Assembly: GCF_900143285.1 (NCBI RefSeq)
Contig: NZ_FRDN01000005.1
Coordinates: forward strand, 33,362-97,361
Source of the DNA: Desulfitobacterium chlororespirans DSM 11544
GTDB taxonomy: Bacteria > Bacillota > Desulfitobacteriia > Desulfitobacteriales > Desulfitobacteriaceae
DNA: 64,000 nt
Direction of reading: 5' to 3'
The position numbers were made by a program, and so were the translations under genes. The notes under the pieces are model-generated. The model was not told the origin of the DNA, made no database searches, and saw only the letters and a program-made list of their open reading frames with translations. The stretch's first letter is position 1. Each line of letters opens with the position of its first letter. Of this stretch, positions 56,608 to 64,000 are shown in pieces.

Positions 56608-57000
56608 GTGATTAAAGTGGCTTTTTGCAGTGAGGATATGCAACACGTCGATGCTCATTTTGCTCTAAGTTCCAATATTGTCATTTATGGATTCCTGCCT
56701 GCTTCATTCCACTGGGTTAAAACGAAAAGCTTTGAATCCCAAACCGGTCAAGAATCCGAAACGATGAATGAAAGACGCCTTGCAGAACGGATCGAAGCGA
56801 TTCAGGATTGCGATATTTTGTATTGCCGTCAGATCGGGAGCCCAGCGGCGGCAAGGCTCATCAACCACAATATTTTCCCTATGCAGACCAAGGAGAACCT
56901 ACTGATCGAGGAGGCGGCCTGCCGACTGCAGCAGATGTTTCATAAGAATCCGCCTCATTGGCTGGAAAATAAATTCAAGAAAGGGGGAGCCCAGTCATGA
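56608..57000 (+). CDS. Second NifX-family protein
   Basis: About 130 residues: IKVAFCSEDMQHVDAHFALSSNIVIYGF and CRQIGSPAAARLINHNIFPMQT show the NifX/NafY fold, and the C-terminus PPHWLENKFKK parallels PPWLKKKL of the protein at 54547. The GTG at 56608 follows GGGAGG with good spacing; an ATG at 56569 is also possible. It may replace the C-terminal NifX-like domain that this NifB lacks. It overlaps nifV by 4 bases. Confidence 0.82.
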   Translation: MIKVAFCSEDMQHVDAHFALSSNIVIYGFLPASFHWVKTKSFESQTGQESETMNERRLAERIEAIQDCDILYCRQIGSPAAARLINHNIFPMQTKENLLIEEAACRLQQMFHKNPPHWLENKFKKGGAQS

Positions 57001-58130
57001 AAGATTCCGTATGGCTTTGCGATACGACTCTGCGGGATGGGGAACAAACGCCGGGCGTTGCTTTCCGATTCAAGGAAAAAGCCCGAATTGCCGCTTGCCT
57101 GGCCGAAGCCGGAATTGATGAGATTGAGATCGGTGTTCCCAGTGTGGGAGCCGATGAGATGGAAATCATCAAGGGTTTGGTGGATTTAAGGCTGCCGGTG
57201 CGTCTGGCCACCTGGAATCGTACCAGTAAGGAGGATTTGGAAGCCAGCTTCCGAACGGGTGTCGGCGCGGTTTCTATTTGCATTCCGGTTTCCGATCAGC
57301 ATATAGAGCGCAAGCTCAGGAAAAGCCGGACCTGGGCCATGGATAGCATGGGAGAAGCCATTGAATTGGCTAAGAAGGAAGGGAAATATGTTTGTGTAGG
57401 TTTTGAAGATGCCAGCCGTGCCGATGTGGATTTCATGATTAAGATGGCTAAAGTAGCGGAAGGGCTTAGGGTGGACCGGATACGTTTAGCCGATACTTTG
57501 GGTATCCTGGATCCCCTTGAGCTGGCGCGGCGTTTTGCCCCTCTGCCTCAAAAAACAGCGCTGCCTTTAGAGTTTCATGCGCACAATGATTTAGGGATGG
57601 CTACGGCCAATGCTTTGACAGCCATACGCATTGGCTTCAAAGCTGTCAGTGTCACCGTGGGAGGATTGGGGGAAAGAGCGGGCAATGCCCCCCTGGAAGA
57701 AATCTCGGTGGCTATTCATCATATTTTGCAGCGTCCCACCGCTTTTAATATTCAGAAGGTCAATGATATTTCCCTTTTGGTCAGTGACATTACCCAGCGG
57801 GAGATTCCCCGCTCTAAGCCAGTTGTGGGGTCCGATGTCTTTACTCATACTTCAGCGGTTCATTTGGACGGAATTCGCAAGGATGTGGAAAATTATCAGC
57901 CCTTTCCGCCGGAAAGCATCTCCAGAAAGCACGCCATGGTTTTTGGCAAATACTCAGGAATAAGGGAGCTCGTAAGACTGCTGGAAGAAGAAAGAGTGCC
58001 TTACACTCAAGATCAGCTGACAGAGCTTTTGATCCGGGTGAGACTGCACAGCAGCATAAAAAAGATTCCTTTGCAGGCTGAAGATGTCTTAAGTCTGGCG
58101 AGAAGTCTCAATCAACTGCGTAATGCTTAG
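56997..58130 (+). CDS. nifV: Homocitrate synthase NifV
   Basis: 377 residues of the DRE-TIM type: CDTTLRDGEQTPGVAF, FEDASRADVDF, EFHAHNDLGMATANALTA. It makes R-homocitrate, the organic ligand of FeMo-cofactor. Start overlaps the previous stop (ATGA). Last recognised nif gene; the operon contains no nifU, nifS, nifZ, nifW or nifM. Confidence 0.95.
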   Translation: MKDSVWLCDTTLRDGEQTPGVAFRFKEKARIAACLAEAGIDEIEIGVPSVGADEMEIIKGLVDLRLPVRLATWNRTSKEDLEASFRTGVGAVSICIPVSDQHIERKLRKSRTWAMDSMGEAIELAKKEGKYVCVGFEDASRADVDFMIKMAKVAEGLRVDRIRLADTLGILDPLELARRFAPLPQKTALPLEFHAHNDLGMATANALTAIRIGFKAVSVTVGGLGERAGNAPLEEISVAIHHILQRPTAFNIQKVNDISLLVSDITQREIPRSKPVVGSDVFTHTSAVHLDGIRKDVENYQPFPPESISRKHAMVFGKYSGIRELVRLLEEERVPYTQDQLTELLIRVRLHSSIKKIPLQAEDVLSLARSLNQLRNA

Positions 58131-58204
58131 GACAAAATTCGAACAATCAGATTGCTTGGGTTATGATAACCATAAAGTTAAACTGTGGCAAAGGAGAGGA
58201 GAGA

Positions 58205-58255
58205 GTGGCGGAAACCCTTGATATAACTGCAATAGAACTATTGGCTAAGCGATAA
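58205..58255 (+). CDS. Possible 16-residue peptide after nifV
   Basis: GTG start, MAETLDITAIELLAKR, with an excellent AAAGGAGAGGAG signal ending 5-8 bases before the GTG. It ends exactly at the base of the nif-operon terminator hairpin. The strong ribosome-binding site is the only evidence; it may be a remnant. Confidence 0.3.
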   Translation: MAETLDITAIELLAKR

Positions 58256-58300
58256 AAGTTCAGCTGGGACGAAAAAACCATCTGAACTTTTCTGATTATT
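58254..58300 (+). terminator. Terminator of the nif operon
   Basis: AAAAGTTCAG (58254-58263) pairs with CTGAACTTTT (58282-58291), followed by CTGATTATTT. Confidence 0.75.
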
Positions 58301-58309
58301 TATCAAGAA

Positions 58310-58365
58310 GTATACAGTGTTCTTCGGAAAAAACACTTGTTATTTTGATTGAATTCCTGTAAATT
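58310..58365 (+). promoter_or_regulatory. Motif plus promoter of the HutP-like gene
   Basis: GTATACAGTGTTCTT (58310-58324) equals the nif motif at 46662. TTGTTA (58337-58342), a 17-base spacer and TAAATT (58360-58365) form the promoter; motif-to-minus-10 distance is 35, the same as at nif. Confidence 0.6.
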
Positions 58366-58390
58366 ATAAACATCAAATCAATAAGGCAAT

Positions 58391-58441
58391 GGCGCCGTTA
58401 CAAGAATCTAAGACAGATTACTTGCAACGGCGCTTTCTTGT
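58391..58441 (+). terminator. Leader attenuator of the HutP-like gene
   Basis: GCGCCGTT (58392-58399) pairs with AACGGCGC (58426-58433), extended by CAAG/CTTG, then TTTCTTGTTTT. It lies about 20 bases after the predicted transcription start and about 120 before the start codon, so it is inside the leader. AATAAGG precedes it, as before the chemoreceptor-leader hairpin. Confidence 0.75.
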
Positions 58442-58556
58442 TTTAGCTGTTAAAGATCTATAGTTGGGATAAGCGCCAGCCACATGGCGGCCTAAGATGA
58501 ATGATGTGAGTGCTTTGGTGGCGAAGTCAGGTTTTTTATAAGGAGGGAGGCTGAAA

Positions 58557-58994
58557 ATGCCGGGAAAAAGCCAGGACCATGAAAAGCCTTCTCTTGAACG
58601 AACTGCATTGGCCTTAGCGTTAACGGAAACCCGTGAAAAAGAGAATGAGTTGAAAAAGTTGATGCTTTCCCAAAACGTCTATTGTGCAGTGACTGAATTA
58701 GGAGGAACGTATTCCGCGTTACAACCCACCGGGAAATTAACCCATTCTGTAATATCGGCAGCAATCAACACAGGTGCCATTCAAAAGGAACCGAAGGCCA
58801 TACACGCTGTTGTGCATGCGACCTTGGAAGCAAGCAATGGGATCTTTGTTCATACCAACAGCAATGCCAGTTATGCCCTGAAAGTGGGGATTGCCTGTGA
58901 TCAGGACTGGATCGCCATCGCCATATTTGGTCGTTCATCCATACATGCTCTATCAGAGCATTGCCGAGTGGGTTTAGGGTATATGCATCTATAA
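58557..58994 (+). CDS. HutP-family RNA-binding antiterminator-like protein
   Basis: 145 residues, the length of Bacillus HutP (148). Aligned by eye: GAIQKEPKAIHAVVHATLEASNG with GVIQSEGYRESHALYHATMEALHG-type sequence, and DWIAIAIFGRSSIHAL and the C-terminal GLGYMHL with the HutP end. His83, His87 and His135 correspond to the three HutP histidines that bind Mg2+ and L-histidine. HutP binds mRNA and prevents leader termination in the histidine-use operon. No hut gene is here; the neighbours are nif, amtB and PII genes, all behind leader terminators. A nitrogen-island antiterminator is the obvious inference. Confidence 0.85.
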   Translation: MPGKSQDHEKPSLERTALALALTETREKENELKKLMLSQNVYCAVTELGGTYSALQPTGKLTHSVISAAINTGAIQKEPKAIHAVVHATLEASNGIFVHTNSNASYALKVGIACDQDWIAIAIFGRSSIHALSEHCRVGLGYMHL

Positions 58995-59008
58995 TTTCAT
59001 AGTTTTCG

Positions 59009-59097
59009 GGTGCCAGGTCGAGGACTTGGTAAGTGTGTAAGTGTAAGAGAGAAAACCCAGGTTGAGGAATATTCGGGGGATCTCTCTTCTTTTTTAT
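59009..59097 (+). promoter_or_regulatory. amtB leader attenuator
   Basis: GGTGCCAGGTC (from 59009) forms a hairpin CCAGGTC (59013-59019) with GACTTGG (59023-59029); AAG repeats follow, then terminator AAGAGAGA (59045-59052) with TCTCTCTT (59081-59088) and CTTTTTTAT. Order and sequence resemble the two nif attenuators. It lies just after the HutP-like gene, so it also separates that gene from amtB. Confidence 0.7.
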
Positions 59098-59201
59098 ACA
59101 ATTAAAAAGCAATTTTTATCCGCTGTGATTATAATCCCAGGCGGAGTCAAAGCTCTATCTAATTATTAAAAGAAACTTCTGGTTTTTTAGGAGGTGATGG
59201 C

Positions 59202-59252
59202 ATGAAGATTCATTTAAAGATGTTGCTTAATCTTGGCAACGGTGAATATTAA
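59202..59252 (+). CDS. Possible leader peptide before amtB
   Basis: ATG start, MKIHLKMLLNLGNGEY, with a near-perfect TTAGGAGGTGATGGC signal. It ends 32 bases before the amtB start. The strength of the ribosome-binding site makes translation plausible; the peptide has no striking codon run. Confidence 0.4.
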   Translation: MKIHLKMLLNLGNGEY

Positions 59253-59284
59253 AAATTTAATTGAAATAGCAAGGAGGAATTCAA

Positions 59285-60670
59285 ATGAAAAGAGCATGGG
59301 TATTATTACTAGCAATTATAAGCATGTTGGCTCTGCCTGTTTCGGTTTTGGCGGAAGATGGTGCGGTGGTGGACACAGGGGACACCAGTTTTATTATTTT
59401 GTCGGCGGCACTTGTCTTTCTCATGACCCCCGGACTAGCCTTATTCTATGGCGGTATGGTTCGTAAGAAGAATGTTTTAAGTACGGTGATGCATAGTTTT
59501 ATTCTCATGGGTGTATCTTCCGTACTTTGGGTGTTGATCGGCTTTAGTTTGGCCTTTGGTACAGACCATGCCGGTATTATCGGAAGTTTAGAGTGGATTG
59601 GCCTCAGCGGTGTCGGTATGGAACCTAATGGGGATTACTCCTCAACCATCCCCTTCCTCTTATTCATGGCCTTTCAAATGATGTTCACCATCATTACTCC
59701 GGCAATTATCTCGGGTTCTGTTGCTGAACGCATGCGGTTCCCGGCCTTTCTGGGATTTATGGTTCTGTGGCTGTTGGTTGTTTATTATCCCTTGGCTCAC
59801 TCGGTATGGGGTGTCGGTGGTTTCCTGCGTGAAATGGGAGCATTGGACTTTGCTGGCGGAACTGTTGTGCATATCAGCTCAGGGGTTACCGGCTTAGTCG
59901 CTGCTTTAATCCTGGGCAAACGCAAAGGGCATGGCAAAGAACCTATGGCTCCTCATCAATTGCCTATGACGGTTTTAGGGGCAGGTCTGCTCTGGTTTGG
60001 CTGGTTTGGCTTTAATGCTGGCAGTGCCTTGGGTGCCAATGGGTTAGCGGCCATGGCTCTGGTCACGACCAATACTTCTGCCGCTGCCGGTGCTTTAGCC
60101 TGGATGGCTACCGAATGGATTCATCGCGGCAAGCCCACCATTTTGGGTGCAGCCAGTGGTGCTATTGCAGGGCTTGTGGCGATTACCCCAGGAGCAGGGT
60201 TCGTCACACCTATGTCATCTTTAATTATTGGTCTCGTTGGCGGTGCCATTTGTTACTTCGGTGTTAGTGTTCTTAAAGCTAAACTTGGCTATGATGATTC
60301 CTTGGATGCTTTCGGTTGTCATGGAATCGGCGGAATCTGGGGAGCTTTAGCCACGGGTATTTTCGCCTCGGCTTCTGTGGGGGGAACTGACGGCCTGTTG
60401 TATGGAAACGCGGCTCAAGTAGGAATTCAGGCCATCGGTGTTGCCGTAACCATTGTGTTAGCAGTCGTTGCCACATTTGTGATTATGAAGCTGGTCGGGA
60501 TCTTCACACCTTTGCGTGTTACTGCTGAGGAAGAAGAAACGGGCTTGGATATCTCCCTGCACGGAGAAGAAGCTTACCCAGACTTTATCGGCAGTGGTTA
60601 TCTTCCTACGATTGTTTCGGCTGCCAAAGCAGTAGGGGTCTCTGCACCCAGCGGTCAACCGGGAAAATAA
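59285..60670 (+). CDS. amtB: Ammonium transporter AmtB
   Basis: 461 residues: a cleavable-type signal (MKRAWVLLLAIISMLALPVSVLAEDG) and 11 membrane helices. DTSFIILSAALVFLMTPGLALFYGGMVRKKN, GGTVVHISSGVTGL with the first pore histidine, and DAFGCHGIGGIWGALATGIFA with the second are intact. The linked PII gene downstream encodes the usual gating partner. AAGGAGG precedes the ATG. Confidence 0.97.
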   Translation: MKRAWVLLLAIISMLALPVSVLAEDGAVVDTGDTSFIILSAALVFLMTPGLALFYGGMVRKKNVLSTVMHSFILMGVSSVLWVLIGFSLAFGTDHAGIIGSLEWIGLSGVGMEPNGDYSSTIPFLLFMAFQMMFTIITPAIISGSVAERMRFPAFLGFMVLWLLVVYYPLAHSVWGVGGFLREMGALDFAGGTVVHISSGVTGLVAALILGKRKGHGKEPMAPHQLPMTVLGAGLLWFGWFGFNAGSALGANGLAAMALVTTNTSAAAGALAWMATEWIHRGKPTILGAASGAIAGLVAITPGAGFVTPMSSLIIGLVGGAICYFGVSVLKAKLGYDDSLDAFGCHGIGGIWGALATGIFASASVGGTDGLLYGNAAQVGIQAIGVAVTIVLAVVATFVIMKLVGIFTPLRVTAEEEETGLDISLHGEEAYPDFIGSGYLPTIVSAAKAVGVSAPSGQPGK

Positions 60671-61075
<405 letters not shown>

Positions 61076-61111
61076 GCTTTTATTTCCCCTCACCCAAAAA
61101 CACTCCGCTTA

Positions 61112-61149
61112 GAGGCCGGAAGAGATTGTTCTCGCCGGCCTCCTTTTTG
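61112..61149 (+). terminator. Terminator of amtB-glnK
   Basis: GAGGCCGG (61112-61119) pairs with CCGGCCTC (61135-61142), followed by CTTTTTGTT. Confidence 0.88.
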
Positions 61150-61189
61150 TTGATTCAGTTTAATAAGCTGTCGCGCAGGTGCTTTCAAT

Positions 61190-61244
61190 GAATACAATAT
61201 TTTATTCACAAAGCAATTGCCAGTTTGTCGATACCGTGTAAAAT
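61190..61244 (+). promoter_or_regulatory. Degenerate nif-type motif and promoter of the chemoreceptor-PII unit
   Basis: GAATACAATATTTTA (61190-61204) matches the nif motif at 10 of 15 positions and ends 34 bases before the -10 TAAAAT (61239-61244). The -35 is TTGCCA (61217-61222), spacer 16. Confidence 0.5.
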
Positions 61245-61276
61245 AAAGCTATGCATAAATTAATAAGGGAAGCAAA

Positions 61277-61316
61277 GGCGCTTATAAAGACTCTATCTTT
61301 ATAAGCGCCTTTTGTG
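61277..61316 (+). terminator. Leader attenuator before the chemoreceptor-like gene
   Basis: A 14-bp perfect stem GGCGCTTATAAAGA (61277-61290) with TCTTTATAAGCGCC (61296-61309), loop CTCTA, then TTTTGTG. It lies between the promoter and the start codon. AATAAGG (61262-61268) precedes it, as in the hutP-like leader (58380-58386). Confidence 0.8.
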
Positions 61317-61347
61317 TATGGAAAAATATGCAAAGGGAGGCGATTTT

Positions 61348-62352
61348 TTGAAAGTAAATGAATTAAGCATCGATGCCTCAGTTCTATTGGCCGAATTGAA
61401 AGAAGCAAACCAAAACATGGGTAAAGTGATTGAATCCATCCAAGAGGTTGCTAAGCATACCAACCTTCTGTCTTTAAATTCTGCCATAGAAGCGGCCAGA
61501 GCAGGAGAAGCAGGGCGAGGATTCCGTGTGGTGGCTGATGAGATTAAGAAGCTGGCTACCCGAAGTTTAGCCTCAACTAAGGAAAGTACTCAAATCGTCG
61601 AGAATATCCAGATTAAGGCCAATGAAGTTATGGCAGTGCGGACTGCCGATGTGGCCTATGATACCATAGACAAAATCGATCGCAATCTATTCGAGCGAAA
61701 TTGTGATGCCCAAGCCTGGGCAAGATTTGATAAGGTCAAGCATTGTTTTCTTGCAGACGATCCTCAGCGGATCGCCGCATGCAATACTTTATTGAAATCC
61801 CTTGTCGAGATTTATGAAGTTTACATAGATCTTTATGTATTGGATCCGGAAGGAACCATTGTATCGGCAGGAGTCCATACAGAACTCATTGGCAAGAATT
61901 TCGCCGATAAACCTTGGTTTATTGAAGCCAAGGCTGCCAATGCTATTTCTGTAAGCGATCTCTATTTATCCCCTTTGGAAAACCGCTATACAGTAGCCTA
62001 CACATGCCCGATTGTCAGTGACGAGGGAGAGGTTTTAGGCTATTTCTCCACCCGTTTTAATTGGGATTTTATCTACGATATCATCGACAGTGCCCGGATT
62101 GGAAAAAATGGAGAAGTTTATGTCCTAAACAAGGAAGGCTATGTGATAGCCAGCCGCAATCGCCAAGGAATTCTCAAAGATAATCTTAAACATTTGGAGG
62201 CTGCCAGACGGGCTATTGACGGAGAGACCTATGGATTTCTCTTTGAGAATAACGGTCAGAAGAGTACGAAGATTTATGGTTATGCCCATACCAGAGGCTA
62301 TAATGCTTATCAGGGGAAGAATTGGTCAGCCCTAATCTGTGAAACAATCTAA
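61348..62352 (+). CDS. Soluble chemoreceptor-like protein: short MCP signalling tip plus Cache sensor
   Basis: About 334 residues with no membrane helix. The N-terminal 90 residues hold only the conserved hairpin tip of a methyl-accepting signalling domain ([38 protein letters not shown]). The C-terminal 200 residues resemble a Cache/PAS-like sensor ([66 protein letters not shown]). Order is reversed from ordinary receptors. Start is TTG at 61348, after GGGAGG. Its place between two PII genes suggests it senses nitrogen status and feeds into chemotaxis. Confidence 0.8.
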   Translation: MKVNELSIDASVLLAELKEANQNMGKVIESIQEVAKHTNLLSLNSAIEAARAGEAGRGFRVVADEIKKLATRSLASTKESTQIVENIQIKANEVMAVRTADVAYDTIDKIDRNLFERNCDAQAWARFDKVKHCFLADDPQRIAACNTLLKSLVEIYEVYIDLYVLDPEGTIVSAGVHTELIGKNFADKPWFIEAKAANAISVSDLYLSPLENRYTVAYTCPIVSDEGEVLGYFSTRFNWDFIYDIIDSARIGKNGEVYVLNKEGYVIASRNRQGILKDNLKHLEAARRAIDGETYGFLFENNGQKSTKIYGYAHTRGYNAYQGKNWSALICETI

Positions 62353-62431
62353 GCCAGTGCGGAAATTTCTGTTCAATGAAGTTTAAACGTGGAGGATTTC
62401 AGCAGTTGCTAAGTGAATACTTATTCTATAA

Positions 62432-62785
<354 letters not shown>

Positions 62786-62811
62786 TCTATATTTCCATCA
62801 GGAAAGCTGAG

Positions 62812-62854
62812 CAAAAAAGCGCCCTTATCCCACTTCTGTGGTGAAAAGGGCGCT
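62812..62854 (-). terminator. Terminator of htrA (minus strand)
   Basis: AGCGCCCTT (62818-62826) pairs with AAGGGCGCT (62846-62854). On the minus strand the hairpin is followed by TTTTTTGC, so it mainly serves htrA; the plus-strand flank is weakly T-rich and may also end the PII transcript. Confidence 0.8.
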
Positions 62855-62862
62855 CTCGGTTA

Positions 62863-64000
62863 TTATGAAGTTATTTCCCCAAGGGTGACTTGTACCGCTT
62901 TTGTCTGTCCGTCGCGAATAAAGGTCAGTGTCACTTTATCCCCTACATTGTGCTTATAAATCTCCCCAATCAGTTCAGTGGAGTTTTCAACTTTGACATC
63001 ATTCACATGAGTAATCACATCGCCTTCCTGAATTCCCGCTTTTCCGGCGGGTCCTTCAGGATTGACTTCATAGATATAGGCCCCCAGGGGTAGATTTTGC
63101 TCTTTGGCATAAAGAAGATATTGATCGCTGACCGAGACTGAGAGAGCAGGATGTTTTGCTGCGCCATTTTCAATAAGTTGGGTGATGATGGAAGTGGCTT
63201 CAGTGATAGGAATAGCAAAGCCCATACCTTCAAATCCACTTTCAGCATATTTGGCTGAGTTAATGCCGATGATTTCCCCGGAGTAATTGACCAGGGGGCC
63301 GCCGCTGTTGCCAGGATTGATAGCGGCATCCGTTTGCAGCATATTGTAGAGGGTGGATTCGCCGGACATCTGGAGAGTACGGTTGGTGGCGGAGATAACG
63401 CCTGCTGTTACGGAACGGGCAAACTTGTTTCCTCCCGGATTTCCGATGGCGACGACAAACTCCCCTACTTCAATTTGGGAAGAGTCCCCCAGTTTTACTT
63501 CAGTGAGATTGCTGGTATCGGAGATCTGCAGGACGGCTAAATCAGTGCGAGCGTCTGAGCCGATTAGCTTGGCCTCAAGGTTGCGGCCATCACTGAGGCT
63601 GACCGTGATTTTTTGAGCCTTTTCAATCACATGATAGTTGGTTACGATATAACCATTCTGTGCATCAATGATAAATCCGGAACCAGTTCCTGCTTCCACC
63701 AGCTCGGAGCTCTGGGTATTATCTCTGGAGCCTAAGCCAAATCCGTACCTATAGGCATTGGAAACGGTTTGGTAATTCGAGACGCCCACTACTGCTGGGC
63801 CTACGTCTTTGGCTACTTGAACCACAGGAGAATTGGATTCATCCGTTTGGGTATTGGCGAGAAGGGTCACGGGGCTGGCGGTGCCTGGGGAATTTAGATT
63901 GGCTTGCGCCTCGATAGCGCTAAGGGTCTGCGGATAGACATATTGGAGAAGCGATACTGATGAGACTCCGCCGAGAAGAGCACTGATAATACATAAAGCT
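62863..64000 (-). CDS. htrA: HtrA/DegP-type serine protease, membrane-anchored (5' end outside window)
   Basis: The frame is open to the window edge. It begins with a hydrophobic segment (ALCIISALLGGVSSVSLLQYV) that should be a single membrane anchor, a polar linker, then a trypsin-like domain with the triad His in IVTNYHVIEKA, Asp in DARTDLAVL and Ser in NPGNSGGPLV. A C-terminal PDZ domain follows (GAYIYEVNPEGPAGKAGIQEGDVITHVND). This is the S1C envelope quality-control protease layout. Confidence 0.95.
   Translation of the reverse strand, partial: ALCIISALLGGVSSVSLLQYVYPQTLSAIEAQANLNSPGTASPVTLLANTQTDESNSPVVQVAKDVGPAVVGVSNYQTVSNAYRYGFGLGSRDNTQSSELVEAGTGSGFIIDAQNGYIVTNYHVIEKAQKITVSLSDGRNLEAKLIGSDARTDLAVLQISDTSNLTEVKLGDSSQIEVGEFVVAIGNPGGNKFARSVTAGVISATNRTLQMSGESTLYNMLQTDAAINPGNSGGPLVNYSGEIIGINSAKYAESGFEGMGFAIPITEATSIITQLIENGAAKHPALSVSVSDQYLLYAKEQNLPLGAYIYEVNPEGPAGKAGIQEGDVITHVNDVKVENSTELIGEIYKHNVGDKVTLTFIRDGQTKAVQVTLGEITS

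Overview
The window looks like a chromosomal segment of a low-GC-to-mid-GC Gram-positive anaerobe of the Desulfitobacterium type. This is an inference from content: a PolC-type replicative polymerase, a T-box leader, a spore-surface-like collagen protein, HtrA, FdhD, a molybdenum nitrogenase cluster with nifI1/nifI2 in front of nifH, and a large acyl-CoA reduction operon. No rRNA, tRNA or CRISPR array was recognised.

Layout. 1-2130: the end of a collagen-repeat protein, a hemerythrin-like protein and a small membrane protein. 2212-8760: polC on the minus strand, then leuA behind a leucine T-box. 8880-9848: a metallo-beta-lactamase-fold protein that has a close paralogue at 32290. 9913-28253: a sigma-54-dependent activator facing a long plus-strand operon. 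That operon resembles the carnitine cai/fix gene set (crotonase, two CaiB-like CoA-transferases, ETF beta/alpha, CaiA-like dehydrogenase, acyl-CoA ligase, FixC, FixX), with two MFS carriers, an old-yellow-enzyme/enoate-reductase-like flavoprotein and a small DinB-like protein added. Two -24/-12 promoters that share an 11-base upstream element were found in it. 28610-46543: mostly housekeeping and accessory genes: a katE-type catalase, an HD-GYP protein behind a c-di-GMP riboswitch, a CBS protein, fdhD, two XRE-cupin regulators, sfsA, a DegT aminotransferase, a cysteine-desulfurase-like enzyme, a three-gene membrane-protein cluster, a polar amino-acid ABC transporter and a PEP/pyruvate-binding-domain protein.

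46660-62785 is a nitrogen island: nifI1-nifI2-nifH-D-K-E-N-X-ferredoxin-nifB-GNAT-nifX-like-nifV, then a HutP-like RNA-binding protein, amtB, a PII gene, a soluble chemoreceptor-like protein and a second PII gene. The window ends inside htrA (minus strand).

The most interesting signal is in the nitrogen island. Every transcription unit there appears to carry a Rho-independent terminator inside its 5' leader: two in tandem before nifI1, one before the HutP-like gene, one before amtB and one before the chemoreceptor gene. The nif and amtB leaders share a small hairpin followed by a GAGAG-based terminator. The nif and hutP-like promoters share a 15-base motif at identical distance from the -10 box, with weaker copies before the chemoreceptor gene and the amino-acid ABC operon. 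A HutP-family antiterminator encoded in the middle suggests, as inference, that nitrogen fixation and ammonium uptake are controlled here by transcription antitermination.
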